Assembly: GCA_035528415.1 (NCBI GenBank)
Contig: DATKYQ010000062.1
Location: forward strand, 1-64,000
DNA from: DATKYQ01 sp035528415
GTDB taxonomy: Bacteria; Myxococcota; B64-G9
DNA length: 64,000 bases
Direction of reading: 5' to 3'
The translations under genes and the position numbers were made by a program. This document shows, piece by piece, positions 35,649 through 45,232 of the stretch (position 1 is its first letter; each line of letters opens with the position of its first letter). The notes under the pieces are model-generated. The model saw nothing but the letters and a program-made list of their open reading frames with translations, did no database searches and had not been told where the DNA came from.

Positions 35649-36020
35649 TCAGTACCCTGTATGCAGGCGGTGCCCGCACCATTGGCAGACTTCGTCATGG
35701 ATGTCCGGCAGATCCCGCACCGCGGCGCCGCATTTCGGGCACTTCGCCAGGCGCGGGTCCGCGCCGTGCTTGATCTTTCCGAGGATCTCCAGAATGGCCC
35801 TGTCGGGGCTGGTATCTTTCTCATCGACATGCAGAAATTCCCTGATGACGGGGTCGGCGATGGATATCTCCTGGTCCATGACCAGCTTTCCAAGCAGGTA
35901 GACCAGGATGCGCTCGAGAGACTGCACGTCTTCCTGGGCCTTCTTGACCCCCAACTTATTGTCTCCGATGTCGACGCTCTGCATGCGATCCCAACGGTAA
36001 CGAAAATACTCCCAACTCAT
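35649..36020 (-). CDS. Zinc-ribbon protein of unknown function
   Basis: A 123-residue soluble protein with a helical N-terminal part and a C-terminal four-cysteine ribbon (CPKCG ... CQWCGH). No family is recognised. AAAGGAG precedes the ATG at 36020. It pairs with the zf-TFIIB-type protein downstream on the same strand, and a third Cys-rich gene starts divergently 120 bases away. Confidence 0.65.
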   Translation of the reverse strand: MSWEYFRYRWDRMQSVDIGDNKLGVKKAQEDVQSLERILVYLLGKLVMDQEISIADPVIREFLHVDEKDTSPDRAILEILGKIKHGADPRLAKCPKCGAAVRDLPDIHDEVCQWCGHRLHTGY

Positions 36021-36140
36021 GGCGCCACTCCTTTCTGAGCCCAACATAGTCCAAAGGGTCCAGCACGGTCAACCTCGACGGTAATCCCCTGCTTGACGAG
36101 GGACTGTCTATACCATTATCCTGGCACCGTGGAGGTGGGC

Positions 36141-36440
36141 ATGGAGACGACCAAGAAGAAACTGTATTGCTGGAAGTGCAACTACGAGATAGTCCTGATC
36201 GACAAGGTGGTCCGCCAGGACACCTGCCCTTCCTGCGATGCCGATCTACGCTGCTGCAAGAACTGTCGTTTCTGGGACTCCGGCGCCCACAACCAGTGCC
36301 GTGAGAACCTCACCGAGTACGTGCCCGACCGCGAGAAAGCCAACTTCTGCGCATCATTCGAGATTCGCCGGGGTAAACCGGGCCAGGCCGAGGACATGAA
36401 CGCGGCCAAGTCCAAGCTGGAAGCGCTCTTCAAATCCTGA
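36141..36440 (+). CDS. Cys-rich zinc-binding protein
   Basis: A 99-residue protein with ten cysteines, including CWKC, CPSC and the CCKNCRFWD block with distal Cys residues in NQC and NFC. This looks like two metal sites, the second resembling small deltaproteobacterial CxxC-FWD proteins I recall as uncharacterised. GGAGG precedes the ATG at 36141. Convergent with the lipoprotein gene, 16 bases apart. Confidence 0.7.
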   Translation: METTKKKLYCWKCNYEIVLIDKVVRQDTCPSCDADLRCCKNCRFWDSGAHNQCRENLTEYVPDREKANFCASFEIRRGKPGQAEDMNAAKSKLEALFKS

Positions 36441-36456
36441 TCGGCCGATTAGCTGA

Positions 36457-37044
36457 CTAGTTTCTGTCGAATGCAACCTGAAGAAGGCCGAAAGGCGGCT
36501 TTGTCGTTCTGTCGGAGATCGTCTCGTACAGGTCGAACATGAGGAACTTCTGATCGGAACTGAATCCGGCGAACTTTGTCTTGGGGTGTGGCTGCCACTT
36601 GTGAACCAGGGTGGCACCCTCCGGCCCGTCGGACGTAAGCCTGTCGTAGTAGTACAATTTCAGATTGATGTCGGCCGGCAGGCCCGGCAAGGGACGATCG
36701 ACCGGTACGTAAAGCCTGGCCGCGCCGGGCGCGAATGTCAGGCGCGGACTAATCCGGTAGGCTTTTCCCACGAAGTCCTTTCCAGAAAGATCGAAGCTGG
36801 GCTTGACTCTCTTCATGACGATCGTCACGTCTTCCTGGAGCAAGTTTGGCCCGACAACCAGCCGGGCACCGTCAGAGGCGAACCGCAGGCTGCCGCCCTC
36901 GGAACCCGCGACCGCCTTGACGACGTTAGCGCCTTCAGCTGCCGTGACTTCAATCGGGCCGCGTTTCTCGCGCTGGCATCCGCTAGCGGCCAGCAACAAC
37001 AAGGCACATGCGAGAGCGCACAGTTTGGCGGGATTGATCATCAT
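36457..37044 (-). CDS. Predicted lipoprotein of unknown function
   Basis: A 195-residue exported protein with a lipoprotein signal and lipobox AASGC at about 20-24. The mature part is beta-rich, with a stretch (LVVGPNLLQEDVTIVMKRV) like the ZU5/GAIN-type lipoprotein modules found in this group, followed by an immunoglobulin-like region. No catalytic motif. It diverges from the TonB receptor gene across a 164-bp spacer. Confidence 0.65.
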   Translation of the reverse strand: MMINPAKLCALACALLLLAASGCQREKRGPIEVTAAEGANVVKAVAGSEGGSLRFASDGARLVVGPNLLQEDVTIVMKRVKPSFDLSGKDFVGKAYRISPRLTFAPGAARLYVPVDRPLPGLPADINLKLYYYDRLTSDGPEGATLVHKWQPHPKTKFAGFSSDQKFLMFDLYETISDRTTKPPFGLLQVAFDRN

Positions 37045-37208
37045 GACCCCCTTGCGGTTATTGGCATTCCATACATGTCATTCTTTTTGCTCCCCTGCAC
37101 CATCCATCCGAGAAAGTGGGTAACACAGGCCGGCCCTTTTAGCAACCCCACCAACATTCTTGGTAGATTCGACTTGTCTTTTAGCGGGCGCTCAAAGATA
37201 ATGGCCCG

Positions 37209-39293
37209 GTGCTTGCCAGAAATCATCTAGCATGGGGATTGGGCCTGATCTCCCTGTTTCTGATTGCCGGACCGGTCAGGGCAGCGGAAGATGACGGGGG
37301 AGAAGACATCGAGGTCGAGCTCTTCTTCGCCCCGGCCGAAACGGTGGAGAGCGCCGTGCGTCACGTGCAGCCGCTGGCGCACAGTCCTTCGGCCATGACC
37401 GTGCTCACCCGCGAGGATATCGAGGCTTCGGGCGCCCGCAGCCTGCCCGAGGTGTTGCGCCTGGTTCCAAACATGGACGTCGACATGGTCAAGCCGATGT
37501 GGTACGCCGTCGGCGTTCGCGGCGAGACCAGCGAGGCTTCCGACTCGTTGCTCCTGCTAATCGACGACCGCGATGTCACTTTCGAGTTATTCGGAGCCCC
37601 ACTGTGGACGGTGCAGCCTTTTTCGCTGGACGATGTCGAACGCATCGAAATCGTTCGCGGACCGGGCTCGGCCCTTTACGGTGCCAACGCCTACGCCGGT
37701 GTGGTGCAGGTGTTCACCCGCCGTCCGGGCGAGGGCCCGACAGCATCCGCCTCCATCCGGGGCGGTGAGCACGGGGCGCTGGAGCTCAACGGGCGCTGGA
37801 GCGGCCGGGCGGGCCCCGTTTCATTGTCGGCATCAACGGGCGTGACACGCCAGGATCTCTGGACGGGACGCGACATAAGGGGCATCGATACGCTCAGGGG
37901 GCGGCTGCAGGGGAATATCGACCTGGAAAACGCCGGAAACCTGCTCTTCGAAGGCGGCAGCTATTATACCTCGGGCAAACTGCACGCAGACGTGGGAGAA
38001 GTCGATCTGCACGATCTGCTCGACTTCTACGGCAAGCTGCGTTACCAGCTGGGCGATTTATCCTTCCAGGCGGTATATGACCATGTCTCGGTCGAATCCG
38101 ACCTGGGCATGAACTTGTATTCCAGCCTGCTGAACCAGACGCTGGCAGAAGTTCCGCCCATCGACGGCCGGGTCGACAAAGTCTCGCTGCTGGCCAGACA
38201 CGCCGTCGAGTTTGTTCACAACCGCATGTCATACGGCATCGAATACGTCTACAACTTGTACCATGCAGACGCTTTCTACGATCCCGATCACATCGAGCAG
38301 AGGGTGGGTGTCTTTCTGCAGGACGAGTTCGATCTGGCCGGACTGCTGAACGAGTTGACCGCTGCCGAGATGCCGCCGCTGATAGTGACCGCCGGCCTGC
38401 GTTACGATCACAACTCGGTGACGCGCTACGAGTTGAGCCCGCGCGCCGCCGTGGTATTCGCTCCCAGCGACGAACACTCTTTCCGCTTTGGATACGCGCA
38501 CGCCTTTCTCAAGCCGACCTTCTTCGAGTCGTCTTTGGATATCAGGCTGGACGACATTCACGGTTACGGGTTCAAGCACCTGAACGTGGCTAACCCCGAC
38601 CTCGAGAACCAGACTCTGGATAGTTTGGAACTCGGCTACCGCGGCGATTTCCTGTCCGGGCGCCTGATTGTCAAGCTCGATTTCGCCTACAACTGGTACC
38701 GGAACTTGATCGGTTTTTCATACGACCCCGACCTGATGAACTACATCGAGATCGGCGGCCTGCGCATCCCTGATCTCAACGGCCCGGGCATCGGCTTCTC
38801 CAATGCTCCCTCGGGCGACAACGGCCACGATGTCGAGTTGCAGATTGTCGCTCATCCCAGTGAGCGATCGCGCCTTTTTGTGACACTCGGCTACCGGCAA
38901 ATCTTCTCTGATCAGAAGAAACACATCTCCGTCAGCGAGCCGATCTGGAAGGCCTCGGCGGGCGCCGATTTAGGCAGGCTCTCGGGCTGGTCGTTGTCTG
39001 TGAGGACGTTCTACACTTCATCATATCAGCGCGCGGCCGGCAACCCGGACGGAGTGCTGGAACCGATGATTCACGTACAACTCCCGGCTTCCTGGCTTCT
39101 CAACGCGCGCCTGGCCTATGCATTCAGCGTAGGCCCCGCAACCCTCGAGGCCGGCCTGGAAGGCTTCAACCTGCTCGGTTTCAGATTCAGGGAACTCGGC
39201 GGTTTCACGGACGGCTCCCTTTTCAACGAGCCCGACTTCGGCGGCGAGCGCCTGGGGCGAAGGGTTGTACTGTTCATCCAGGGCGAGATCTAA
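37209..39293 (+). CDS. TonB-dependent outer-membrane receptor
   Basis: A 694-residue outer-membrane receptor. A signal peptide (to about Ala25) is followed by a plug domain (about 45-170) with the SAMTVLTREDIEASGARSLP and IEIVRGPGSALYGANAYAGVV blocks, then a 22-strand-type barrel. The last residues VVLFIQGEI are hydrophobic but end in Ile rather than the usual Phe. Ligand unknown; there is no ExbB/D or siderophore gene nearby. The GTG start has no clear ribosome site, so the exact start is uncertain. The neighbour upstream is a divergent lipoprotein. Confidence 0.9.
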   Translation: MLARNHLAWGLGLISLFLIAGPVRAAEDDGGEDIEVELFFAPAETVESAVRHVQPLAHSPSAMTVLTREDIEASGARSLPEVLRLVPNMDVDMVKPMWYAVGVRGETSEASDSLLLLIDDRDVTFELFGAPLWTVQPFSLDDVERIEIVRGPGSALYGANAYAGVVQVFTRRPGEGPTASASIRGGEHGALELNGRWSGRAGPVSLSASTGVTRQDLWTGRDIRGIDTLRGRLQGNIDLENAGNLLFEGGSYYTSGKLHADVGEVDLHDLLDFYGKLRYQLGDLSFQAVYDHVSVESDLGMNLYSSLLNQTLAEVPPIDGRVDKVSLLARHAVEFVHNRMSYGIEYVYNLYHADAFYDPDHIEQRVGVFLQDEFDLAGLLNELTAAEMPPLIVTAGLRYDHNSVTRYELSPRAAVVFAPSDEHSFRFGYAHAFLKPTFFESSLDIRLDDIHGYGFKHLNVANPDLENQTLDSLELGYRGDFLSGRLIVKLDFAYNWYRNLIGFSYDPDLMNYIEIGGLRIPDLNGPGIGFSNAPSGDNGHDVELQIVAHPSERSRLFVTLGYRQIFSDQKKHISVSEPIWKASAGADLGRLSGWSLSVRTFYTSSYQRAAGNPDGVLEPMIHVQLPASWLLNARLAYAFSVGPATLEAGLEGFNLLGFRFRELGGFTDGSLFNEPDFGGERLGRRVVLFIQGEI

Positions 39294-39302
39294 AAACCCG
39301 TA

Positions 39303-40361
39303 TCAGTCCGGCGGGGCACAGCCCATCTTTACTTCCACAGTACCTACCTCTCCGCTCCGCAGGCGGTCACAGGTAGGGCCGTAGAAATCAATCCGGTTAT
39401 TGGCCGCATCGTAGTCGAAGCCGTCAGTTTGATTGCGATCGATGGGCTGGCCGTCGAGGTAGACCCAGATCCAGTCGGGCTTCTCGGGAATCACCGAAAG
39501 AGCCAGGCTGCAGTCGAAGACCGCCTTGCCGATCTCGGAAAAGGCGGCCTCCAGTTCGTCTCGCGAGCTGGCCGGGTAGTAACGTACGGCATCGGCGCGC
39601 GGCCGACCGCCGGCCACGGCCATGTCGTTGAGTAAAGTGGGGTTGGCGCTGTTCAAATCTTCTCCCAGGCCTATGACGAAAGTATCGATGCCGTGCTGGT
39701 GCAGGCTGTCGACAGCCGAAAGCGCCAAGTCGCTGTCGGCCTGGTTCTGGCCCGCGCCGCCGCCGTTGGGGCAGGTCGGCATGCCGTCCGTCACCAGGAC
39801 AACGAAATTCTTGCGCTGATCGTCCTGCAAGCCGTCATAAGCGTCTGCGTTCTGTAATGACTCGCCGGTCGGAGTTCCGCCCCAGGCAATGAAGGCGTCC
39901 ACCAGCCCGCGTATCAGATCGGCCGAGTCGTTACTCACCTCTACCGAGACCACTCCCGGATCGCACTTGTCCTGATTGGGAAAGGCCATCCAGCCGAAGC
40001 GAATCTTGCCTTCGAATTCGTCGAGCAGAAAATGAACGGCATCGCGCAGATCCATGACTTTGGTGCGCCTGGGTAAGTTAGCCGAGGTCGGATCATTCAT
40101 GCTGCCGGATTTGTCAACTACCAATAGCAGATTGGCCAGCGGGCTGGCATCGAGCACAACCTCGTCGCAGATGGGAATGTCCCCCCCATGCTTGTCCGCG
40201 CCCTGCCCGTCGGAACCCGTATCGCTGCCGCCGCCGTCATTTCCGTCCGTGGTACCGTTGGCGTCGCCGGATCCGTTCTGGTCATCCGAGCAGGCGACCA
40301 CGGCCAAAAGCAGCGCAGACAGCACAAGGCGGGCAGCTACCCGTGGAACCAGGCGCATCAT
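39303..40361 (-). CDS. VWA-domain lipoprotein (copy 1)
   Basis: A 352-residue exported protein: lipobox VVAC, a Gly/Asp/Asn-rich spacer (about 25-55), and a von Willebrand A domain with a full MIDAS site (DKSGSM, GGTPTG, VTDGMP). A C-terminal extension has spaced cysteines and ends GCAPPD. VWA-MIDAS domains bind proteins or metals at the surface; no specific partner is known. The ATG at 40361 follows the stop of the paralogous gene by 13 bases. Clearly a tandem duplicate of that gene. Confidence 0.88.
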   Translation of the reverse strand: MMRLVPRVAARLVLSALLLAVVACSDDQNGSGDANGTTDGNDGGGSDTGSDGQGADKHGGDIPICDEVVLDASPLANLLLVVDKSGSMNDPTSANLPRRTKVMDLRDAVHFLLDEFEGKIRFGWMAFPNQDKCDPGVVSVEVSNDSADLIRGLVDAFIAWGGTPTGESLQNADAYDGLQDDQRKNFVVLVTDGMPTCPNGGGAGQNQADSDLALSAVDSLHQHGIDTFVIGLGEDLNSANPTLLNDMAVAGGRPRADAVRYYPASSRDELEAAFSEIGKAVFDCSLALSVIPEKPDWIWVYLDGQPIDRNQTDGFDYDAANNRIDFYGPTCDRLRSGEVGTVEVKMGCAPPD

Positions 40362-40374
40362 CGGAATCACCCGA

Positions 40375-41472
40375 TCAATCCGGCGGGGCACAACCCATCA
40401 ACACCTCTACGTCATCGATGGCGCCGCTGCGCAACTGGTCGCACAACGGTCCGTAGAAGTCGACCTGGTTGTGGGCGTCGTCGTAATCCCAGCCGTTTAC
40501 GTGATCCTTGTCGCGGGCCTGGGCCACGCAGTTTTCGCCGTTGGCGTCGCAGAAGAAAACCCACAGCCAGGCGGGATACTCGGGCACGCTGCCCAGCCCG
40601 AGGTTGCAACCGATCACCATCCCTCCGATGTCCTGCAGGGCTTGTTCGAGATCGGAAAGGCTGTTGGCCTGGTAATACTTGGTGGCGCCAATCCGCGGCC
40701 TGCCGCCGGCATCGGCCATGTCGTTGAGCAGATCGGGATTAGTGTTGTTGAGATCCTCACCCAGCCCGATCACGAAGGTGTCCACGCCTGAAGCGTGCAG
40801 GCTGGTGACGGCATTCAATGCCAGGGTGGTATCCGCGGTCGTGACGCTCTGGCCATTGCCTGTCGGGCAGGTCGGCATGCCGTCTGTTAGCAGCACAACG
40901 AAGTTGTTGCGCTCTTCGTCGTGCAGACCCGTGTAGGCGTTGGCATTATTCAAAGAGTCGCCGGTGGGCGTACCGCCGTTGGCTGATAAGGCGTTGATAC
41001 GTCCGCGGATGGTATTGGCCGAGTCATCGGCGCACTGTACCGAGACATCCCCCGCAAGGCAGCGTGAATCGGCGGGAAACTGCAGCCAGCCGAAGCGGAT
41101 CTGCCCCTCGCCCTGGTCGATCATCATGTTCAGCGCGTCCTTGGCGTCCTGGAGCTTGGTGCGGTTGCTGCCCACCGAGGTGGGATCTTTCATCGAGCCG
41201 GACTTGTCGACCACCAGCAGCAGGTTCGGGGGAATGGCCCCGGCCTGGATCTCGAAGGTATCGCAGATCGGCAGGTCTCCCGGACCTATTCCTCCGTCCT
41301 TCTTGGTGTCGCTGCCATTCGAGCCGTCATCATTGTTGGTGCCGTCACCGTTGTTGCTGCCGTCTCCGTTGCCTCCGTCGCCGCCGTTGGAATCGCTCGA
41401 GCAGGCCGGGAGCCACAGGATTACAAGCAAGCTCAGAAACAAGAACGCGCTCCTTACGAGAATGCGCTTCAT
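40375..41472 (-). CDS. VWA-domain lipoprotein (copy 2)
   Basis: A 365-residue paralogue of the downstream gene: lipobox LPAC, Asn/Gly/Asp-rich linker (about 30-60), VWA with DKSGSM, GGTPTG and LTDGMP, and the same GCAPPD ending. The two share long blocks such as FVIGLGEDLN and NDMA.AGGRPR. AAGGAGG is six bases before the ATG. First gene of a two-gene operon; divergent from the Cys-rich lipoprotein across 149 bp. Confidence 0.88.
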   Translation of the reverse strand: MKRILVRSAFLFLSLLVILWLPACSSDSNGGDGGNGDGSNNGDGTNNDDGSNGSDTKKDGGIGPGDLPICDTFEIQAGAIPPNLLLVVDKSGSMKDPTSVGSNRTKLQDAKDALNMMIDQGEGQIRFGWLQFPADSRCLAGDVSVQCADDSANTIRGRINALSANGGTPTGDSLNNANAYTGLHDEERNNFVVLLTDGMPTCPTGNGQSVTTADTTLALNAVTSLHASGVDTFVIGLGEDLNNTNPDLLNDMADAGGRPRIGATKYYQANSLSDLEQALQDIGGMVIGCNLGLGSVPEYPAWLWVFFCDANGENCVAQARDKDHVNGWDYDDAHNQVDFYGPLCDQLRSGAIDDVEVLMGCAPPD

Positions 41473-41621
41473 GACAGCCTCCTTGAACCAGGTTACAGCC
41501 GCACTTTTATTCTATGCCGGGAGCATTGGGGCCGTCAAGGTCCAGAGCCTGTTTTGTGATCCGACGCACATTTTCCAGAGGGCGCCGGAAGCTAGTATGA
41601 TAATGGGGGATTGGTGAAGGG

Positions 41622-43028
41622 ATGGAGACGATGAGCAAGCAGAGATTTATTACCATGGCTGCGTTCTTGGCTCTGGTGACCGGATGCACTTTCAACCCGC
41701 GCTACGCTGACGGCGACTACTACAATTGCCGGCCCGACGGCACCTGCCCCGACGAGTGCACTTGTCTGGGAGGAGACATTTGCGTTCCCGACAGTCAAGA
41801 CCAGGAGCCCGAATTGTGCGCCTGGTGTGAAAACGGATTGACCGCCTGCGATGGGAAGTGCGTCGACACCGAAAAGGACATCGAAAACTGCAATGGCTGC
41901 GGAAAGCTATGCCTGGTCCGGGACGGGCAAGCAAAATGCGTGGCAAGCAAGTGTGAGATTGCCTCCTGCAACCCGCCCTTTGCAAATTGCGATAGCAAAA
42001 TCGAAAATGGCTGCGAGAGCAACACCGACAGCGACAAGGACAACTGCTCCGGCTGCGGCAAGCCCTGCTTCTTTGCGCATGCCGGGGCGGCCTGCGAAAG
42101 CGGTGCATGCCGCATGGCTGACTGCGAATCGGGATTCGCCGACTGCAATTCGCGTGCTGACGATGGTTGCGAAATTAAGCTGGGCACGTTGACGGACTGC
42201 GCAGGCTGTGGCGATGCCTGCGACGACTACCCGCAACCCAAGTGCAACAACGACGGGACGCTGACCGTGTTCGCAGGCACTGCGAGCTGCGAAGACGGCT
42301 GCGTCTACCAGACCCACACGGATGACTGCGGCGCGCTAGGCTGCCTGAACGGCCGCTGCCTGAAAAACATCTGCCCAGACTCCAGCCTGTGCGAGCTGGG
42401 CGAGTGGTGCAACGCAGAAAACGTCTGCCTGTGCGGCCGCCCCGGGGAAATCTGCGGCGGCGCTTGTTGCGACGGGCTGTGCACCAACTTGCAGGACGAT
42501 TCGCAAAACTGCGGGGCCTGCGGTCACGACTGCAAACTAAACTCGCACTGCGAGTCGAAAACCTGCGTCTGCGACGAAGGCTTCGGCGACTGTGACGGCA
42601 ACGCGGCCGGCTGCGAGACAAATATCTCCGACAACGACAATGCTTGCGGAGCCTGCGGCACTACCTGTGTGCCTGACGCCTCATGCCACGGCGGCGCCTG
42701 CTCAATCTCGGGTTTCTTGTGCAACGGCATCTGCGACATCGCCGGCGCGACCTGTTGCGACCTCGGAAATGGATATGTCTGCACAACAGATTACTGCCCC
42801 GGTCAAAACACAACCTACTGCAACGACCCCGGTGATTGTCCGGACCAGGTGTGCTGCCTGGATTCAGTTGCTGGTAGTACGATTGGAATATGCAAGCAGG
42901 ATTGCAGTCTCGCACACACAGTGTGTTCCTCGGATTCCCAGTGTGCGCCTCTCAACTGTTGCCAGCAAGAAGCAACAGACACGATCAATGGCTCCACCTA
43001 CAACTTTTATATCTGCTGTGAAGACTAG
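41622..43028 (+). CDS. Cys-rich repeat lipoprotein
   Basis: A 468-residue secreted protein with lipobox VTGC and dozens of cysteines. At least three modules follow the pattern C(D/N)...GCE...D..NC..CG..C (about 110-145, 160-200 and 325-350), the same module type that fills the large subtilase 10 kb downstream; others are more degenerate. The tail from about 380 has a different Cys spacing (CCDLGNGYVC, CCLDS). All cysteines are probably paired. It could be a surface adhesin or protease-associated binding protein; this is inference. ATG at 41622 or 41631 may be used; neither has an ideal ribosome site. Convergent with the 732-residue gene, six bases apart. Confidence 0.8.
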   Translation: METMSKQRFITMAAFLALVTGCTFNPRYADGDYYNCRPDGTCPDECTCLGGDICVPDSQDQEPELCAWCENGLTACDGKCVDTEKDIENCNGCGKLCLVRDGQAKCVASKCEIASCNPPFANCDSKIENGCESNTDSDKDNCSGCGKPCFFAHAGAACESGACRMADCESGFADCNSRADDGCEIKLGTLTDCAGCGDACDDYPQPKCNNDGTLTVFAGTASCEDGCVYQTHTDDCGALGCLNGRCLKNICPDSSLCELGEWCNAENVCLCGRPGEICGGACCDGLCTNLQDDSQNCGACGHDCKLNSHCESKTCVCDEGFGDCDGNAAGCETNISDNDNACGACGTTCVPDASCHGGACSISGFLCNGICDIAGATCCDLGNGYVCTTDYCPGQNTTYCNDPGDCPDQVCCLDSVAGSTIGICKQDCSLAHTVCSSDSQCAPLNCCQQEATDTINGSTYNFYICCED

Positions 43029-43033
43029 AAAAG

Positions 43034-45232
43034 TCACGGGCGTCCGGACAGGTAGCTGGCCATCTTGGCCGCATCGACCGCCGCTGGGGGAAACAGGAAC
43101 ATGCGGCTCAGCACAACTACTTCTATGACCAGTCCGAAGGGGCTCGCCGGCGAATAGCCCATCGACATGCTGAAGCTTCCCGAAAAGGCGACCATCGAGC
43201 GCAGGTCGGGCGCCAGAGGGGCCATGGCCCCGCGCGAGCGCTCTTCTTTTATCAAACCGGCGGCCTTTTCATAAAACGCCCGGCCCGCCTTCTTGGCGCC
43301 CGAGGCCTCTGAGGCGACCGCCAGCCACAACCATGCCTGGATCTGCGCCTGATGGCTGTCGAGCCTGCCTGCGGCTTTTTCGAGAGCCGCAATTGTGTCG
43401 GCCGGCTTGGCGCTCTTTCCATCCGCCATGTCACACACCGCCATGAGCGCGGCCGTGGCCGGGTAGTCCCCGCAAACCTGGGCAGCCTGATCCAGCAGGC
43501 GGCGAACATCTTCCAAGCTGCCACCTTGCATCATCAGCGTTCCTACGCTGGCGACTGCGTCGCAGAAGACGTCTATCGATCCCGCTTTCACGGCCTGACC
43601 AAATTCCTCGACAACCTTGCCATAGGCGTTGACGGCATCCTGTAATGCGTGACCCATGACTTTTTTATCATCCATCAGGCCCCTGACCGCTGTTAGATGC
43701 GCCTTCCATAGATCGTATATCGGCGCTGTGCCCTTTTTTGCACGCCTCTCAACCCAAGCGGCAGCCGCATCGAGCGGGGCGGGATCCTTCTCCCGCAGCG
43801 CCTTGCGCACGGCGGCGCCGGCGTACACCGCGAGAAACTCTTCAGGGATCGGCTTGCCGCGCATGGCGCGGCGATATCGGTTCAGCGTCTGCCAGGCCTC
43901 CGCCCCGGGCACTCCCAACTGGTTGCACAGGTAGATCATCTGCACACCGGACAAATCGGCCGGATAGCGGCTGTTGTACACATGTACCTTTGCCAAAAAT
44001 GATTTCCTGGACTGCTTGTCCTGCATGTCACCGCCGATAAAAGCAATGAAGGCCAGATAAGTCGAGGTGAGATCGGCAAGCTTCTCGTTGGCCGGCCTGA
44101 AACGCGCCAGATCGCTTTCTATAGCGGAAAGCGTCTGGCGGTCGACCCTGCCCCGGCCCTGTCCCGCATAGAAGCGGCCCATGACTTTCATCAGGCCGGC
44201 TCCGATTCTTCGTGATAGAAAATACGGGGTCGGCGGAGCGCCGCGCGCCTTGCTCCCGAAAGCCCAGGCTTTCTTATAGAGCAGACCCTGTTCCATAAGA
44301 GCGCGAATGAAGGCCTCGTCCAGGCGCGGGTTTGCGGCCCGGACGACCTCCTGTTCGCGAAACATTTCCTGCACCCGCCAGGGCTCGTCCAACTCCAGCA
44401 AAATCGCAGCGACAGCAGCCATCGCGTCGCCGTTTTTCCCGCCCGCTGACTTCTTACGCTCTTTAGCCAGACGCCCGCGCAGCCGGGCTCGTTCGAGGTC
44501 GGCCTGTGGCGTTGTCTTGGCGACCTTTTTCAGAGCCTGTTCGGCATCCTGCGTCTTGCCCTGTTCGAACAGGGCCTCGGCCACGAAGGCCGCGCAACTC
44601 TTGGATGCCTTCAGATCGCACAGCGTGGCCGCGGCCATCTGCATCTGTTTCCATTTCCCCTCGCGGCGGTCTACCTCACAGAGGCCTTCGAGCAACGCCC
44701 GGCGCAGTTCGTCCCCGGCCGAACTTTTCAGCCTGCGCGCGGCCACCCAGCGTAAAGCACGCCTGCCGTAAGGAGCCAGGGCGACCAGTTGGGCCGACAA
44801 CTTGACGGACGGCAGATCCTTGCCCCCCGGTTGCAGCGCCATCACGGCCATGGCCGAGCGCAGTATACCCAGCGAATTCTCCGCCGCAGACAGCCTGCGG
44901 TAGATCTTTACAAGCTCCAGGTCCCACTGGTCGGGTACCTGCTCGGATGACAGCACCGCGGATTCGGTCAGCGAAAGCACCGCCAGCCATCCGACGAGCT
45001 TGTCTAGCTGTTGCAGCGGATTGATCTTGGTAAGCTCGGGAAGTGTAGTTTCCAGATCCCGGGCGCGCTTGAACCTGGCGGCCGGCTTGCCCGCCTTGAG
45101 CAGATCGAGATCGTACTGCTGGGCCACGGCGGGCACCAGGCGGGCGACGTCCGGTGTGAACGAATCCGCGCTTGCTGTGGCCGCACCGGTAATAAGCGGC
45201 AGCAGGGCCAAGAGGCCTATGAATCGCGTCAT
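43034..45232 (-). CDS. Large exported helical protein of unknown function
   Basis: A 732-residue protein with a cleavable signal (MTRFIGLLALLPLITGAATASA) and an otherwise almost all-helical sequence with TPR/Sel1-like stretches (EALFEQGKTQDAEQALKKVAK, LDQAAQVCGDYPATAALMAVCD). A hydrophobic segment near the end (LVIEVVVLSRMFLF) may be a membrane helix. The ATG overlaps the stop of the upstream protease as ATGA, so it is the last cistron of the three-protease operon. A scaffold, chaperone or secretion role for the proteases is possible but not shown. The frame is open upstream inside the protease gene, which I ignore. Confidence 0.75.
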   Translation of the reverse strand: MTRFIGLLALLPLITGAATASADSFTPDVARLVPAVAQQYDLDLLKAGKPAARFKRARDLETTLPELTKINPLQQLDKLVGWLAVLSLTESAVLSSEQVPDQWDLELVKIYRRLSAAENSLGILRSAMAVMALQPGGKDLPSVKLSAQLVALAPYGRRALRWVAARRLKSSAGDELRRALLEGLCEVDRREGKWKQMQMAAATLCDLKASKSCAAFVAEALFEQGKTQDAEQALKKVAKTTPQADLERARLRGRLAKERKKSAGGKNGDAMAAVAAILLELDEPWRVQEMFREQEVVRAANPRLDEAFIRALMEQGLLYKKAWAFGSKARGAPPTPYFLSRRIGAGLMKVMGRFYAGQGRGRVDRQTLSAIESDLARFRPANEKLADLTSTYLAFIAFIGGDMQDKQSRKSFLAKVHVYNSRYPADLSGVQMIYLCNQLGVPGAEAWQTLNRYRRAMRGKPIPEEFLAVYAGAAVRKALREKDPAPLDAAAAWVERRAKKGTAPIYDLWKAHLTAVRGLMDDKKVMGHALQDAVNAYGKVVEEFGQAVKAGSIDVFCDAVASVGTLMMQGGSLEDVRRLLDQAAQVCGDYPATAALMAVCDMADGKSAKPADTIAALEKAAGRLDSHQAQIQAWLWLAVASEASGAKKAGRAFYEKAAGLIKEERSRGAMAPLAPDLRSMVAFSGSFSMSMGYSPASPFGLVIEVVVLSRMFLFPPAAVDAAKMASYLSGRP

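Noticed and set aside
36141..36440. Rubredoxin
   Set aside because: The Cys pairs do not show the CPxCG spacing of rubredoxin, and there are too many cysteines for one iron site.
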